From Malachius bipustulatus (Eukaryota; Arthropoda; Insecta; Coleoptera; Melyridae), in assembly GCA_910589415.1 (NCBI GenBank), contig OU342633.1, positions 42,662,210-42,726,209 of the forward strand: DNA of 64,000 nucleotides. The letters run 5' to 3'. Shown piece by piece: positions 1 through 11,239 of the stretch. Below the pieces are notes generated by a model. The model was not told where the DNA came from and searched no databases. It saw only the letters and a program-made list of their open reading frames with translations. The position numbers were made by a program, and so were the translations under genes. Within the stretch, counting starts at the first letter, position 1. The number at the start of each line of letters is the position of its first letter.

Positions 1-815
1 AATTAAAACCATTTTTACCAAAAAAAAATCTAAAATTTTGGATAATTTGGCTATTTTACTTCTTACTTAAGAATTTTTCAATAATATTAAGCAATACATA
101 TTTTTGAGTATTAAAAAACTTCAAATTTAAACTACAATGGTCGATAACTTCGTTATTTGAGGTCTAAGAGCTAAACGGTATTAAAACTTTATGTTCTGTT
201 TTTGATGTAGAATCACGTGGTGCTAATATTATGCGGACGTTACAATACATCCTGTATAGCAATTTGATGATAGTTCGAATTCTGTGAAGTGTATTTTTCT
301 TGTTATAAGATATTCTCAAAGTTTTTTATAACGAAGACAAGGAAAATATTTTTTTTTTGTAATTCTATCAAAATCCAAAACATTTAAGAACATACAAAAG
401 TATATGAACTTTTCGATTTAAAATGGATCTAAGACTCTTTAGAATTAGATGGAGTAAGGAGTAGCCTTCATTTAGGTTAGAAAACTACTTTATCATGGAT
501 CACCTACCATTACTTCAAATTACTCATTTCAGCTCAAAAAATATTAGCAGCCTTTGGCTGTTATTCTAGCTGCGTTCGCCTCGCTTCGATCGCTCGTGCA
601 CCTAATCACGTCTGTCTTCTATACAAAGCTCATTTTCTTTTCTTCCCTTATGTGACAAAATATGCTATTTGTTTATTTTATTTATTTTAGTTTTTTACGT
701 GACTGCAATTGTTGTTGTTTACCTTCTGCAATTGTGGTTATCTCTCGGCAATTCGATTTGAGACGGTTCTCGGCTGACATGAAAGGAATGAAGAAAAGAA
801 ACTGAAAGTAACAAA
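1..815. other. No gene seen; AT-rich flank
   Basis: No coding signal, RNA gene or clear repeat boundary was seen. The only compositional oddity is a GC-rich word near 570-600 (GCCTCGCTTCGATCGCTCG). It resembles the TCG-rich loops of the hairpin family at 18-23 kb but lacks a clear stem here. Confidence 0.5.
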
Positions 816-1424
816 ATGTCGGAGGGAATGTTAGAGAAAATCTTGAAGCAGCTCGAAGACAGTGAAGTGGAGTTTTGGCTCAACAGTGAAACCACCGGCG
901 TATGATGGAACAACGCCATGGAGTGCCTACAAAATTCAATTTCAGGCAGCCTGCATAGTCAACGTGGTGGAACGACGTAGAAAAGGCAACGGAACTGATG
1001 GTTCTGGCTCTTCGGGGGCAAGCTGTGGACATGCTGCAAACACTGTTCTCAGGTTCTCCAAAATCAGTTGATGAGCTGAGTCCAGAAATCGAACGAATAG
1101 CTACAGGAGTTTGAAGCCGCAATGTCAACAGGATAGCCCATCTAGCCTACCCAGAATCGCCGCAGAATTTCAAAGAACAACAACTAGCCTCGCAAACCTT
1201 CGAAACCTTCGCTTCGTCCAGCGAAGCGTTAGTTAAGGCACTCGAGATAGACGCAGTAACAAGGCGTCGAGCGGTAGAACATTTTCAAATGTGTGAGCAG
1301 CAACCATCAATAAGGAAGAAAAGAAAGAAAATGTGACTGCCATAATGGAAAATTTGAATAAGATGATGGATAAGATCTATGAGCAGTTGAACGAGAGAAA
1401 AAGAGGTTGGAAACCGAAATAATG
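816..1424 (+). pseudogene. Broken LTR-retrotransposon gag (Ty3/Pao-like)
   Basis: Gag-like coding sequence spread over three frames. An ATG at 816 opens with MSEGMLEKILKQLED. The frame then shifts and from 862 reads a segment with KPPAYDGTTPWSAYKIQFQA, the capsid-start motif typical of insect gag proteins (K/RPP.YDG...W..YK.QF.A). After about 955 the meaningful frame changes again to WNDVEKATELMVLALRGQ, DMLQTLFSGSPKSVDELS and NRIAHLAYPESPQNFKEQ, ending in a Lys/Glu-rich stretch near 1300-1420. At least two frameshifts and an internal stop make it non-functional. No protease, reverse transcriptase or LTR pair was recognised next to it. The assignment to Ty3/gypsy rather than Bel/Pao is uncertain; gag-like origin is well supported. 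Confidence 0.75.
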
Positions 1425-3128
1425 ACGTCATCTATTTTGTTTTCCCAGAAACATTTCGGATTTTTTTGATTCAACAAATATTAACCGAGAAAATGAATTT
1501 ATTCGTTACGTATGATTCACCCTATATATTAAAAATCACCCTGTATACTCGTATTTTAATAATACACCTTGCCCTTAACTGGGATCTAGCAGTCTAAAAC
1601 ATTAAGGAAAAAGCTTGCAGAATCTCGAACCCTTTCTAGAAGAGAAATAAAAGGGACTCAAGAAGCGACAAGTTACTGTCTCAACGTGTCGACAACACAA
1701 TATACTTCCTACTGCTCGTGGTCACAAGACTTCAGAATTAGATTTTATAATTATTTTTTTTTTGTTCTGTTGGATGTTTTTTTTTTACATAAGTATTCCC
1801 AACTCAAGACTAAGTTATTTTGCACTCCTTGTTCCTATAGTTGTAGCGTACCTGTACCTATGGCAATCTATTGCGTTAAGCTATCCTAATCAATATTATT
1901 AACAACTAAATGGTCTCGATTGATCGATAAAAAAAGAAATGCATGGAATTCCAAATTCTGTGACCTCTAAACTTAACAAAACCAAACTATCTGGGCGAAG
2001 AATAGAATAACGAATCAATCATTTTACGTATGGAATGATCAGGTGGGTAAGATTACCCAATTTTTACCCGATGTTATATGCCTTATATTCCTGTATATGG
2101 CAGAATGACAATGGAGAATCTATAAAGGTGTGTAATGGTGATTGTGAACAGTTGCAACAGTGTGTATAGGAGCGATTTCACAGGCGTCAACTGCCACAAT
2201 GCAGATAGTGGCCTCGAGGGACCGCATTGCTATTATACAGGGTGTATTATCCAAGCTCAGCTCAACGAGAAAGACTTAATCTCTTGCAGATTGTGGACCA
2301 CCACAGAGGGTTGCAAATTGGTTATAGGAGCGGGGATGAAGCATAAAAGAGAGAATTTATAGAGAATGGGAACATCTCTTATAAATAAAACATTACACTA
2401 CTTGTGGACTTCTTTCCTTATTTATTATAATTATTTATTTATACTCGTTTATAGCTTAAAAGCCTGATAACTTTTTTTCGTCTATTTCGCGATATTTTTG
2501 TAATTTATTTTATAAGAGTAAAATCAGGATTTCCAAAAATAAACAGGATCATTTTAAGCCTGGTTAACAGTTTTTGACCTGATTAATAAAATACAAGCAT
2601 GACGAAAAAGGGTACACCAAATTTGAGGGAAATCAGAGCTGAAATATAGAATCTTGGTGAACCTGTTTTGAATTTTTTGATTTTTTGAATCTTCTGATAA
2701 ATGTTGACAATTTGAAACATAATCTGACTCAATCCTTTCTATCTATTACGACATTTCAGCTCAAAGCGCTTGTGTAGGTACTTATTTGAGCCCGCAGACT
2801 GGTACTAAGAAAGAGCAGAAGCGAGGAAAAATTCAAACAACCATGTTTGAGGAAAATAGGGTATATTTCATTTTTCGAGTTTTCAGCTGTGAAGATTGTG
2901 ATTGAAAGTGCTTAGAAACAGGTTGCGACTCCTGTATAACCCAATATTTTCAGTTTTTACGTTTTATTTTTTATTTTTTTATCAGTTTTTGATTTTATTG
3001 TATTCTATTGATATTTTTATCACTTTTTGTGTATTTTTTATAATGCACTATTGGGTACACCACCACTTTACGAAAACTACCCAAAATCATCAAATATCTA
3101 ACAAGACTTGTAGAACTTATGGAGAAGT
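1425..3128. other. No gene seen; scattered element-end words
   Basis: AT-rich sequence without a credible coding region. Isolated CACCCTGTATA/TATACAGGGTG words near 1534 and 2235 are probably single surviving ends of the palindromic element class described below. Confidence 0.45.
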
Positions 3129-3410
3129 TTAGGTTTTCGTTAAAAAGCTTTCTAAAGGCATGCACATAGTTTCTACAGGTCTCAAAAATTCGAAAAGCCC
3201 CGTTTTTGTGGCACAATACATACCATTCGTAGGTCGCAGATTCGAGGGGACGAAAATTTTTGTGGGAGTAAGATATCCATAAGCAGTGGTCTGTTGTTGC
3301 ATTTGAGCAAAATCGATGGAGTCGTTCCAAAATAGCGGCCATTTGAATTTTCGTAAAAATTGGTAATTTTTGAACCCCTGTATGTATATCAATTTATACC
3401 CATGCAAGAC
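3129..3410. repeat. Half of a palindromic element (GCGGCCATTT module)
   Basis: This stretch contains AAAATAGCGGCCATTTGAA at about 3330 and ends in ACCCCTGTATG. Versions of the same module lie near 4550-4660 and 43250-43465, each with a CGGCCATTT-like word close to a CCCTGTA end. It is interpreted as one arm of a decayed non-autonomous element. Overlapping ORFs on the minus strand here look like by-products of the repeat. Confidence 0.45.
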
Positions 3411-3640
3411 GGAATAAAATTTGAAACTAAATTAAGAGGATGGGCATTAAATGTGCATTAAGGAAGATTGAAGAAATTGAACTGAAATTTTTTACAGCGT
3501 AGGCAACTTTTACTTGACTGATAAAATTTGACCCTGAAAATTTTCAGCAGGCCAATTATTAAAATGGCGTTGTTGAATAAGTCCCGGTATCCGGCAATAA
3601 ATCCTTAAATTTCTTATTATGTCTGCCAATATTATAATTT

Positions 3641-4016
3641 AAAGTAAGATTGAATAGTTTATGAGTTATAAACAAATGAAAAACGCTATTTTCGATTTCC
3701 AAAGTTGTTTAGGTTAAAAACGGCTCAAGATATCGGAAAACGGCTTCCATGTCCCCATTTACTCTTAAAAAAGATTAAATTTTTATACAGGGTGATGAAA
3801 AATCTGGTAATTTTCATCACCCTGCGTATAGAAATTTTGAGTACTTACACTGTGAGGTTACACTTGAAAAGTTAAGATAGACATGTAAGCCATGCATTTT
3901 GGGATACTTGGAGCTACACTTGGAGGTACATATTTTGGAGGTACACTGCTATCAAAAAAAATAGCGTTTTTCATTTGTTTATAACTCATAAACTACTCAT
4001 TTTAAACTGCAACTGT
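3641..4016. repeat. Inverted repeat with central head-to-head ends
   Basis: Arms of about 60 bp (around 3641-3702 and 3956-4015) share TTATGAGTTATAAACAAATG and its reverse complement next to AACGCTATTTT. Between them, 3785-3830 is a compact hairpin: TATACAGGGTGATGAAAA pairs with TTTTCATCACCCTG across an 8-base loop. The hairpin looks like two element termini facing each other with almost no interior. Confidence 0.65.
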
Positions 4017-4068
4017 GAAAACTGTTCTTATTGGATTTTTTCAGGAAATATGAAAATATAATAATATA

Positions 4069-4660
4069 CAGGGTGTCCTATTTAAAAAAACGTGGACAAT
4101 GTCGTCATTTCTGAGTCACGGAACACCCTTTTTTACATCCATTGAAAGTAAACTATATTATATAAAATTGGCATGTTTTTTTTCATTTTTACAAAACTGA
4201 AAATTTGAATATTTATCGGGGGGTATCGGGACTTTTTCAACACTGTTTGTGCGTATGTATAAAAATATTTTATATTATTACGTGCATTTCTCAAAAATAA
4301 AAAATTTTCTATTTTAAAAAACTCCCTAAACCTTTCAAGCTTTAGGCACGAAATAAACATTTGTGAGATCCGTGTGAAAGACTGAATTTTTGTTAAAAAA
4401 CCTTCTTGAAAAAAATTGGTTTGTACAGTGTGTGCATGCCTTCAAATTTCGCAAAAACACGTACCTAACTTGTCACTCTTTTACTGATCGCAGTTTTCGA
4501 TCTATATAGGGAACTGATTTTTTTAATAGTTGTAGGTATGTCTGGAGGGAATTATTGTGTTTGAGTAACATCGGTCAGCTTTCAAAATGGCGGCCATTTA
4601 AACTTTTTTTAAATAAAAACTACTATTTTTGAAAACCCTGTACAAGCAAAACTAAACAAA
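4069..4660. mobile_element. Decayed CAGGGTG-type element(s)
   Basis: TA-flanked CAGGGTGTCC begins at 4069 and ACCCTGTACAAG lies near 4645. The two ends are not clear reverse complements, so this may be parts of two elements. The interior has AAAATGGCGGCCATTTAA near 4585, shared with 3330 and 43300. Confidence 0.4.
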
Positions 4661-5787
4661 ACTCTCAAATATCATTAATTTGTATTCAGCTTAAAACGAT
4701 TAGACAACTAATTATTATCTATAGAAGTGTACATAAAGAACACGCTGTATATAAATAAATGGTTTATTGACACATTCGTGTTTATTAAAAAAATGTCACT
4801 TTTGATGTAGTACCTATTCACCACCTTTTTTAAATTTCAAAAAGATGTATTTATAGTCGAGATGATAAAATGATTGAAGTGGAGCTTTTGATGTGGCCGT
4901 TCAACATATGGATGCAAACTCTTTAAGAAGGTGTTAACCGCTCGTTGTTACATCTCTATCAAAGTGGAGGAAATGAAGCGTGGTCTCTGAATTATCCAGT
5001 ACGGCCCATCTGGACGACAGTCCCACAATCAGATCCAAGGATTTTCAACTTTAATTTTGGATGTTACTTTACATGAAATATGAAACTCCATGCAATTTGA
5101 AAGATGAAGATTGATATGTATAAGTAATGGCTGATCCCATTACCTACTTATGCCCCCTCTCAATGAAAATTACTCAAAATTATTCGGCCAATCTAAAAAT
5201 ATAAAAATATGCAGCAGGGTGTTAAATTTAGAATAACAAATATAACATGGACTTCCGGTATAACCGGAAGTAATGTGGAGTTGAAAATATTTTTGATGGA
5301 GAGACTTCGATTGATCATGTCTGAATACAAAAATTCAATTTTTTTATAGCTACATATATACTTTTTTTGTGCAAAATGTATAGAGCAGCCGGTTTCATAA
5401 TAGGTATACAGGGTCGTCATTCTTTAATATAGGTATTGCGCAAAATTTTAGGGAGCGTTTCCTTGCCAAAAATTAAGGGGGGGGGGGGCGGTTTGCATAC
5501 AAATAAACTTATTTCCAAAAACGTATCCAATTGGAGTTACAACCTTTCAAAGGGGTATTAGGTTAGGATGAAATGAGGTTTTTATGTAGTTTCTCAGATT
5601 TAAAAAAACATGAAAGAATAAACTTTTCCATATACATACCTAATAGCTTTACATAAAGAGCTAAATATAATATAGCTCTTTTATAAATATATACCTTATT
5701 AAAGCCACCCCAACGCCAATATTCTTATTCATATATTTTTGGGGAGTTTTAAAGCTGCAATTTGAAAAATGTCCTTTCACAGCCTAA
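4661..5787. other. No gene seen; short poly-G tract
   Basis: No coding or RNA gene was recognised. A G-rich run at about 5477-5489 and a lone TATACAGGGTCG word near 5407 are the only marked features. Confidence 0.4.
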
Positions 5788-5975
5788 TTCACTCCGACCT
5801 ATTTTAGCCTCTTGCATTTTATTAGTAAAATGTACCGTTTTTGAGCAAAAAAATACAAATCATGGAATTATAAAATAAACAAAATAATAAAAAGAATTCA
5901 CCTTTTTTTATTGCTCAAAGTCCATTTTACGAATAAATTGCAAGAGTTAAAATGGTTCGGAGTAATTTTACGGTC
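5788..5975. repeat. Short inverted repeat (~190 bp)
   Basis: The arms 5788-5840 and 5922-5975 are imperfect reverse complements. CTCCGACC...CTCTTGCATTTTATTAGTAAAATG pairs with CATTTTACGAATAAATTGCAAGAG...GGTTCGGAG. No recognisable terminal CAGGGTG was found. It would form a stem-loop if transcribed. Confidence 0.55.
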
Positions 5976-6235
5976 TGAAAATCAAGAACACCAAAAACTA
6001 TAATAGTCATATTCGAAAAAATAAAAACTCCAAAATTTTTTTCTTAATTCGAAAAAAGAATATTTTTTTCAATGAATGACGTCGATATGACGGCGATATG
6101 AGGTGATATTGCTTTCCGTATTGATTTTTATAACAATCTATGAAGAAGGTTATTTTTTTCTAGAAAAGAAAGAATAAAAATTTTTTTTTAATGTGATAGT
6201 TTTTTCTTTTCCATGTATTTTTTTAAATTTGCAGG

Positions 6236-6595
6236 ACATAAAAAAACAATATGGCGGCCATAAGGAAAACGAACGTTGAATTTGGAAACTCTCCTCCTAA
6301 TAGGATCTCCTTAGTAGGCTTTGGAAACTTTTGAAAACTCAAGTCAATAGCTTTCAACGACTTATGTGCCTATATATAAGACTACAAAAAATAATTCATT
6401 TATTTTCGATAATTATTAATAAAGATATGGCTAAAACAAGAAATTTCGATTTTTCCGTTTTTTCAGGATATTTCAGCACTGCCTGAAATTATCCTAAATT
6501 TTGTTTCAGATTCTTAAAATAAATATAAATCGTATTTCTTACCGTTTATCCGAGATCCCAATAATTGTATGAGCATCAAATTGTTAACCACCCTG
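6236..6595. mobile_element. Right half of the ATGGCGGCCAT element family
   Basis: Starts near ACAATATGGCGGCCATAAGG and ends in TTAACCACCCTG followed by TATA. Its order of words (ATGGCGGCCATAAG, AAAACTC, ATATGGCTAAAAC.AGAAAT, TTTTTTCAGGATATTTCAGCA) matches the right half of the complete copy at 39406-40297, and in reverse the left halves at 14832-15110 and 63060-64000. There is no transposase, so this is non-autonomous. Confidence 0.6.
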
Positions 6596-6770
6596 TATAA
6601 CAGGCCATAAATTTTAATGTAATAGTGGCACAAAGAAATAGTTGATGCTGGATGTTAAGGTAAATCAAGCCAAAGTATTAAAAAAAAATAGAAAAACTTG
6701 AAGATGAGTAAACAGTAAACACACAATCGTGTGAAGGCCATAGAAATATACCGAACTCAACTATTTTATA

Positions 6771-7062
6771 CAGGTGTGTTTGGTAACTGGACAGTCAAAA
6801 TCGAACAAAATGTATAAAATCGTATTTTAAGCATAAAAGAGAGAATAACTTTTTTCAAGATCAGGCCTCGTTTAGGAAATATAGGTATCCAAAAATGGCC
6901 GCAATAAAAATAGGTTTTCTTCAGTTCCTGAACAACAATTTTGGAAATATTTCCTAAGCCAGGCCTCATCTTGACAAAGGTTATTCTTTGTTTTATGCTT
7001 AAAATACGATTTTATACATGCCATTCCATTTTGGATGTTATTGCGGTTACCAAACATCGTGT
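6771..7062. mobile_element. Short palindromic element, 0.29 kb
   Basis: Left end CAGGTGTGTTTGGTAAC pairs with right end GTTACCAAACATCGTG. The inner arms also mirror: AAAATCGTATTTTAAGCATAAA with TTTATGCTTAAAATACGATTTT, and TTTTTCAAGATCAGGCCTCG with AGGCCTCATCTTGACAAAG. The AGGCCTCGTTTAGGAAATAT module is the one tandemly repeated at 15140-15600. Confidence 0.65.
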
Positions 7063-7064
7063 AT

Positions 7065-8160
7065 TTTCACTCATAACTATTATTGTATTGCACTTATTGT
7101 ATTTTTGTTGATTTAAAAGCCAAACACTACTTATAAAACTGATTTTTTTCGCCTCAAATCCACAAAGTCATTAATCTGTGTGTGTTGTTAATGTAAAGTG
7201 AATGAAAAATCACGAAGAAATAAATTTCGTCTCCCTAGGGAGGAAAAGTAATAATCACTTTCAAGTTTCAACCAAATTTCTTTGATTGAAATGAGGCGTT
7301 TTCAAATATTATGCAGGAGGAAAAAATATAGGAGATCCTGGCTGAAAAGTCCTACGATAAGAGATTTTTCTGCACTTCTGAAAGTTCACATTAAACATTG
7401 ATTGCGATCTACACGTACGTATCAGGTTATTCGATCTTTGGGGAGAAAATTCGTTCAAAAATCCTGCTCACAAGTCACAATGATCAATTCCTGAAGGTTC
7501 AGCGTCCTTGTCGCATCAGCTTCGTACGTACTCAAATTATCCGTGTAACCGTGGAAGCCGACGCTTGGGCAGCGACCACATCTAAGCGTGCGTGTAAAGG
7601 CGTCGGTACTGATTAAGATATCCGGTTAATTTCACATCTACTTGCTGCTCTGATGCCTCCTGATCGTTTCATTTTGCCGACATCTAATGACAATATGCAC
7701 GGAAACCTCAGAGCGAGCTTCCACTCTGCGACAGAAACAGATGCGCGCTTTGATGTGGTCAATTCGGATATGTGAAATGTTTACGGCTTTATGACGTCCC
7801 AAGATTTACTTACAAAACAAACTTATTAGTCTTTCATCGTTAATAATTTGAAAAACAACAGGAAAATGGAGAAATGTTTCCTGGGCACCAAATTTATTTA
7901 GAGCGGACAAGAAATTACTATATTATTGATAGAGGGTGCCCTCATAACATAGTAACATTACAGAGAGATTTTATTATGGGCATAAGGGCATAGTTCACCG
8001 AAGAACTGCATCAATATTTCAATTTGACCCCGAGAAGTTGGCCCGTAAATTGTCGAAAAATACTCAGCTTTCAGAGTTCTGCGAGAAATAGTTCCGCGCG
8101 AAACAAAGCCCTTTAAACGCAAAACTCCGTTTTGGGGATAACTTCACGCGGCTCCCATGC
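7065..8160. other. No gene seen
   Basis: Moderately GC-richer between 7380 and 7800 but without a convincing exon. The 72-codon plus-strand ORF at 7398-7616 matches nothing recognised. Confidence 0.4.
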
Positions 8161-8164
8161 ACTT

Positions 8165-8460
8165 CTCAGAAAATGAGTTCTGATGTGATAGGTATAGCAA
8201 CAAAAATTGGAATCCTTGAGTTCCCGTATATTTTAGCAAAAAGTGAGTTCTGCAATTTTTTTTATTTTCGAAAAAAATTGGAGAAACTGTGTTGTTATGA
8301 GAGTTCTGGAGTAGCCCACGAAGAGCGCTCTATACTTAAGAAGAGTTCTCTTCCACTTTTCCTAAATGCTTGTGAATAATAAATGAATGCTACAGGGAAG
8401 TAAAGAACAATTATTATCGTCCAAAATTAGAGTTCTGAATATTATAGCCTCCGAAGAGTT
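8165..8460 (+). repeat. Degenerate GAGTTCTG minisatellite, left part
   Basis: Repeated words GAGTTCTG, GTAGCCCACGAAGAG and AAGTTCTCTTCCACTTTT.CCTAAATGCTTGTGAATAATAAAT recur irregularly here. They resume after the foldback-like element at 10008-10160. The two halves look like one pre-existing array split by that insertion. Confidence 0.6.
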
Positions 8461-10007
8461 ACCCAAGTCAAGTTATAACGCTTCGGCCAGCCACGCTTTC
8501 GGCCAGAAATATAGGAACTTCGATTAATGTCCAGCAAAAATTTTTTTTTAGTTATTGATGGCTTGAATAGAAAATATTTCGGACCGTTTTCGCAGCACAT
8601 TTTCAGTAAAGAAGTTTGTTTTTTCAGTTTATAGTCCGTGGCCGAAAGCGTGGCTGGCCATTATTGTGAACTTTTTTACTTTTTGAACAAAATTACAGTA
8701 AAAATGCCATTTTTCAGTTTATTAAGTAGTGGCCGAAAGCGAGGTTGGCCATTATAAAAAAATGTGTTTTTTTAACAACATTGCAGCAAATATTATTTTT
8801 TCTTATTCTTTAAGTCGTGACCGACAGCAGGGATAGCCATTATTTTAAAATTTCGGGCTTCTTTCACTGCCAGAATTTTTTTCAGTTTCATAAGCCGTGG
8901 CCTAAAGCGTGGTTGGCCATTATTATGAATTTTTGGACGTTTTGAGCAAAATTACATCAAAAATTACATTTTTCAGTTTATTAAGTCGTGCATGGCGGAA
9001 TGCGAGGTTGGCCATTATGTTAAAATGTCGGGCTGTTTTCGGCCAGATTTCTGCCAGATTTTTTTTCAGTTTCTGGAGTCCGTGGCCGAAAGCGTGGTTG
9101 GCCATTATAAAAAAATGTGTTTTTTAACAACATTGCAGCAAATATTATTTTTTCTTACTCTTTAAGTCGTGACCAACAGCAGGGATAGCCATTATTTTAA
9201 AATTTCGGGCTTCTTTCACTGCCAGAATTTTTTTCAGTTTCATAAGCCGTGGCCTAAAGCGTGGTTGGCCATTATTATGAATTTTTGGACGTTTTGAGCA
9301 AAATTACATCAACAATTACATTTTTCAGTTTATTAAGTCGTGCATGGCGGAAAACGAGGTTGGCCATTATGTTAAAATGTCGGGCTGTTTTCGGCCAGAT
9401 TTCTGCCAGATTTTTTTTTCAGTTTCTGGAGTCCGTGGCCGAAAGCGTGGTTGGCCATTGTTATGAATTTTTTTGATTTTTGAGCAAAATTACAACAAAT
9501 ATGACATTTTTCAGTTTATTAAGTCGTGACCGAACAATTGGCTGGCACTTATTATGAATTTTTTGACTTTTTTGAGCAAAATTAGGTACAGCGAAAATTA
9601 TATTTTTCAGTCTTTTAAGTTAGACCGGAAGTGTGGCTGGCCATCATTATAAAATGTACTTTTTCAACAAAATTTCAGCTTAAATGAGTTTTTTAGATTA
9701 TTAAGTCCGTGGCTGGTCATTATGATGAATTTTTAGACTTTTTTTGAGCAAAATTACAGCAAAAATAATTTTTTCAGTCTGTTAAGTAAAGCGTGGCTGG
9801 CCGTTATTATGAATTTTTGGAATTTTTTGAGCCAAATTTCAGCATAAACGATTTTTTCAGTTTCTCAATAAGGTGCAAGGCGGCCCAAAGCCTGGCCGGC
9901 AATATTATAAAATTTCGGCCTTTTTTGAGCAGAATTTCAGCAAATATAATTATTTCGAAAGTGGACGAAAGCGTGGCTGGCCGAAGCGTGGCTAACTTGA
10001 CTTGGGT
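8461..10007 (+). mobile_element. Foldback-like element carrying a tandem array
   Basis: Left terminus ACCCAAGTCAAGTTA (8461) is an inverted copy of right terminus TAACTTGACTTGGGT (ending 10007). The match extends inward through CTTCGGCCAGCCACGCTTTCG. The flanks CGAAGAGTT (8452-8460) and CGAAGAGAT (10008-10016) match at 8 of 9 bases and look like a 9-bp target duplication. The interior is a direct tandem array of roughly 110-120 bp units with consensus features GTGGCCGAAAGCGTGGCTGG, CCATTATTATGAATTTTT, GAGCAAAATTACA and TTTTTCAGTTTATTAAGTC. A larger block of about 350 bp (from about 8757 and again from about 9110) is repeated almost unchanged, giving a higher-order repeat. There is no transposase. 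The architecture recalls Drosophila foldback elements, which also have array-like termini and 9-bp duplications. Confidence 0.75.
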
Positions 10008-10160
10008 CGAAGAGATCTATAGAAAAGTTCTCTTCCACTTTGCCTAAATGCTTGTAAATAATAAATAATTATTATTATCACAAATGTGTTCTGATTAGAG
10101 TTCTGGGTAGCCCCCGACGAAGAGTTCTATAGGAAAGTTCTCTTCAACTTTACCAAAAAT
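10008..10160 (+). repeat. Degenerate GAGTTCTG minisatellite, right part
   Basis: Continues the array interrupted at 8460, with CGAAGAGATCTATAGAAAAG, TTCTCTTCCACTTTGCC and AAATGCTTGTAAATAATAAAT. It ends with CGACGAAGAGTTCTATAGG near 10115. Confidence 0.6.
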
Positions 10161-10263
10161 GCATTCAAATCCTCAACTGAAAAAATGGGTAGTCGATAAT
10201 AAATAAGGCAATAAAGCATGGTAGTCCCGAAATGGCGAACCCGGTATTGCAGAGTGTTGTATA

Positions 10264-11234
10264 CAGGCTGTCCGGTAAGTACCTCCTAATCTCTCAGGAG
10301 CATACAGGGGAGGTCAAAAAAAACCTAGTCTGTCATAAAAAAAAATTTCCTAAAGTGTCCCCGAACGGAGATATGGAGCCCTAAAAGGGTGCCCCGCAAT
10401 TTACTTTTTTGGCTCTAACTTTTGAACCGACCTGTATAATTGGATGAAATTTAAATACTTTATAGACGTCACAGAGAGTCATCAGGCCATGTTAAAGTCG
10501 ATGTTTGACGTCGTCAGGGAAGTCAGGAACGGACTTACCATCATACTCGTTGAGTCAAAATTTTGACAGGTGTCACTTTACAGAGCTACAAACTATTTTT
10601 TTGAATAGTCTAATACTTCATCTTTAAAAAAGGTGCTCTTAATTTATTTCGGTAAAACTGACGGTTTTCGAGATAAATCGGTTTTTAGGTAGGTATGCGA
10701 AACACTCAAAAGTTACTAATGCTAAACACAAACAGGTAAAAATCAGGTTCTTGTTGATAAACCTACCTACATAATGGATTGCTATTGACGGAACTTGATC
10801 AAAATTCGCATAAAAGTCGATTTATCTTAAGAACCGCTAGTTTTATCGAAATAAATTAAGAGTACCTTTTGTGAAGATGAATGACCAGTGTATTTAAAAA
10901 ATAAATTTTCACCTCTGTAGCATGACACCTGTCAAAACTTTGACACAATGAGTGTGGTGGTAAGTCCGTTCCTGACTTCCTTTAGGACGTCAAACATCCA
11001 CTCTGATATGGCTTAATGAGTCTTTATGGCCTCTATAAAAAAATTAAAATTTGATCAAATTATACAGGTCGGTTCAAAAGTTAGAGCCAAAAAAGTAAAT
11101 CTTAGGGTACCAATTTGGGGTTCTGTATCTCCGTTTAGGGACACTTTAGGTATGTTTTTTTATGACAAACTAGGTTTATTTTGACCACCCCTGTATGCTC
11201 CCGAGAGATTAGGAGGTACTTACCGGACACCCTG
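10264..11234. mobile_element. Long palindromic element, family P1 copy 1
   Basis: About 0.97 kb, bounded by TATA-CAGGCTGTCCGG and CCGGACACCCTG-TATA. The arms, several hundred bp each, are reverse complements: GTAAGTACCTCCTAATCTCT, GTCCCCGAACGGAGATATGG and GACCTGTATAATTGGATG all recur mirrored. TA lies at both edges, as expected for a Tc1/mariner-type target. A second copy at 35246-36215 is nearly identical over its whole length. No ORF of useful size, so non-autonomous; the whole would fold as one long hairpin. Confidence 0.85.
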
Positions 11235-11239
11235 TATAG

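Noticed and set aside
8909..9476. Repeated MVGHYYEFLDVLSKI ORFs
   Set aside because: Same peptide twice because of the higher-order repeat in the foldback array; not genes.
10264..11234. Helitron interpretation of the palindromic elements
   Set aside because: Helitrons lack long terminal inverted repeats and insert at A|T; here full mirrored arms and TA flanks are seen.
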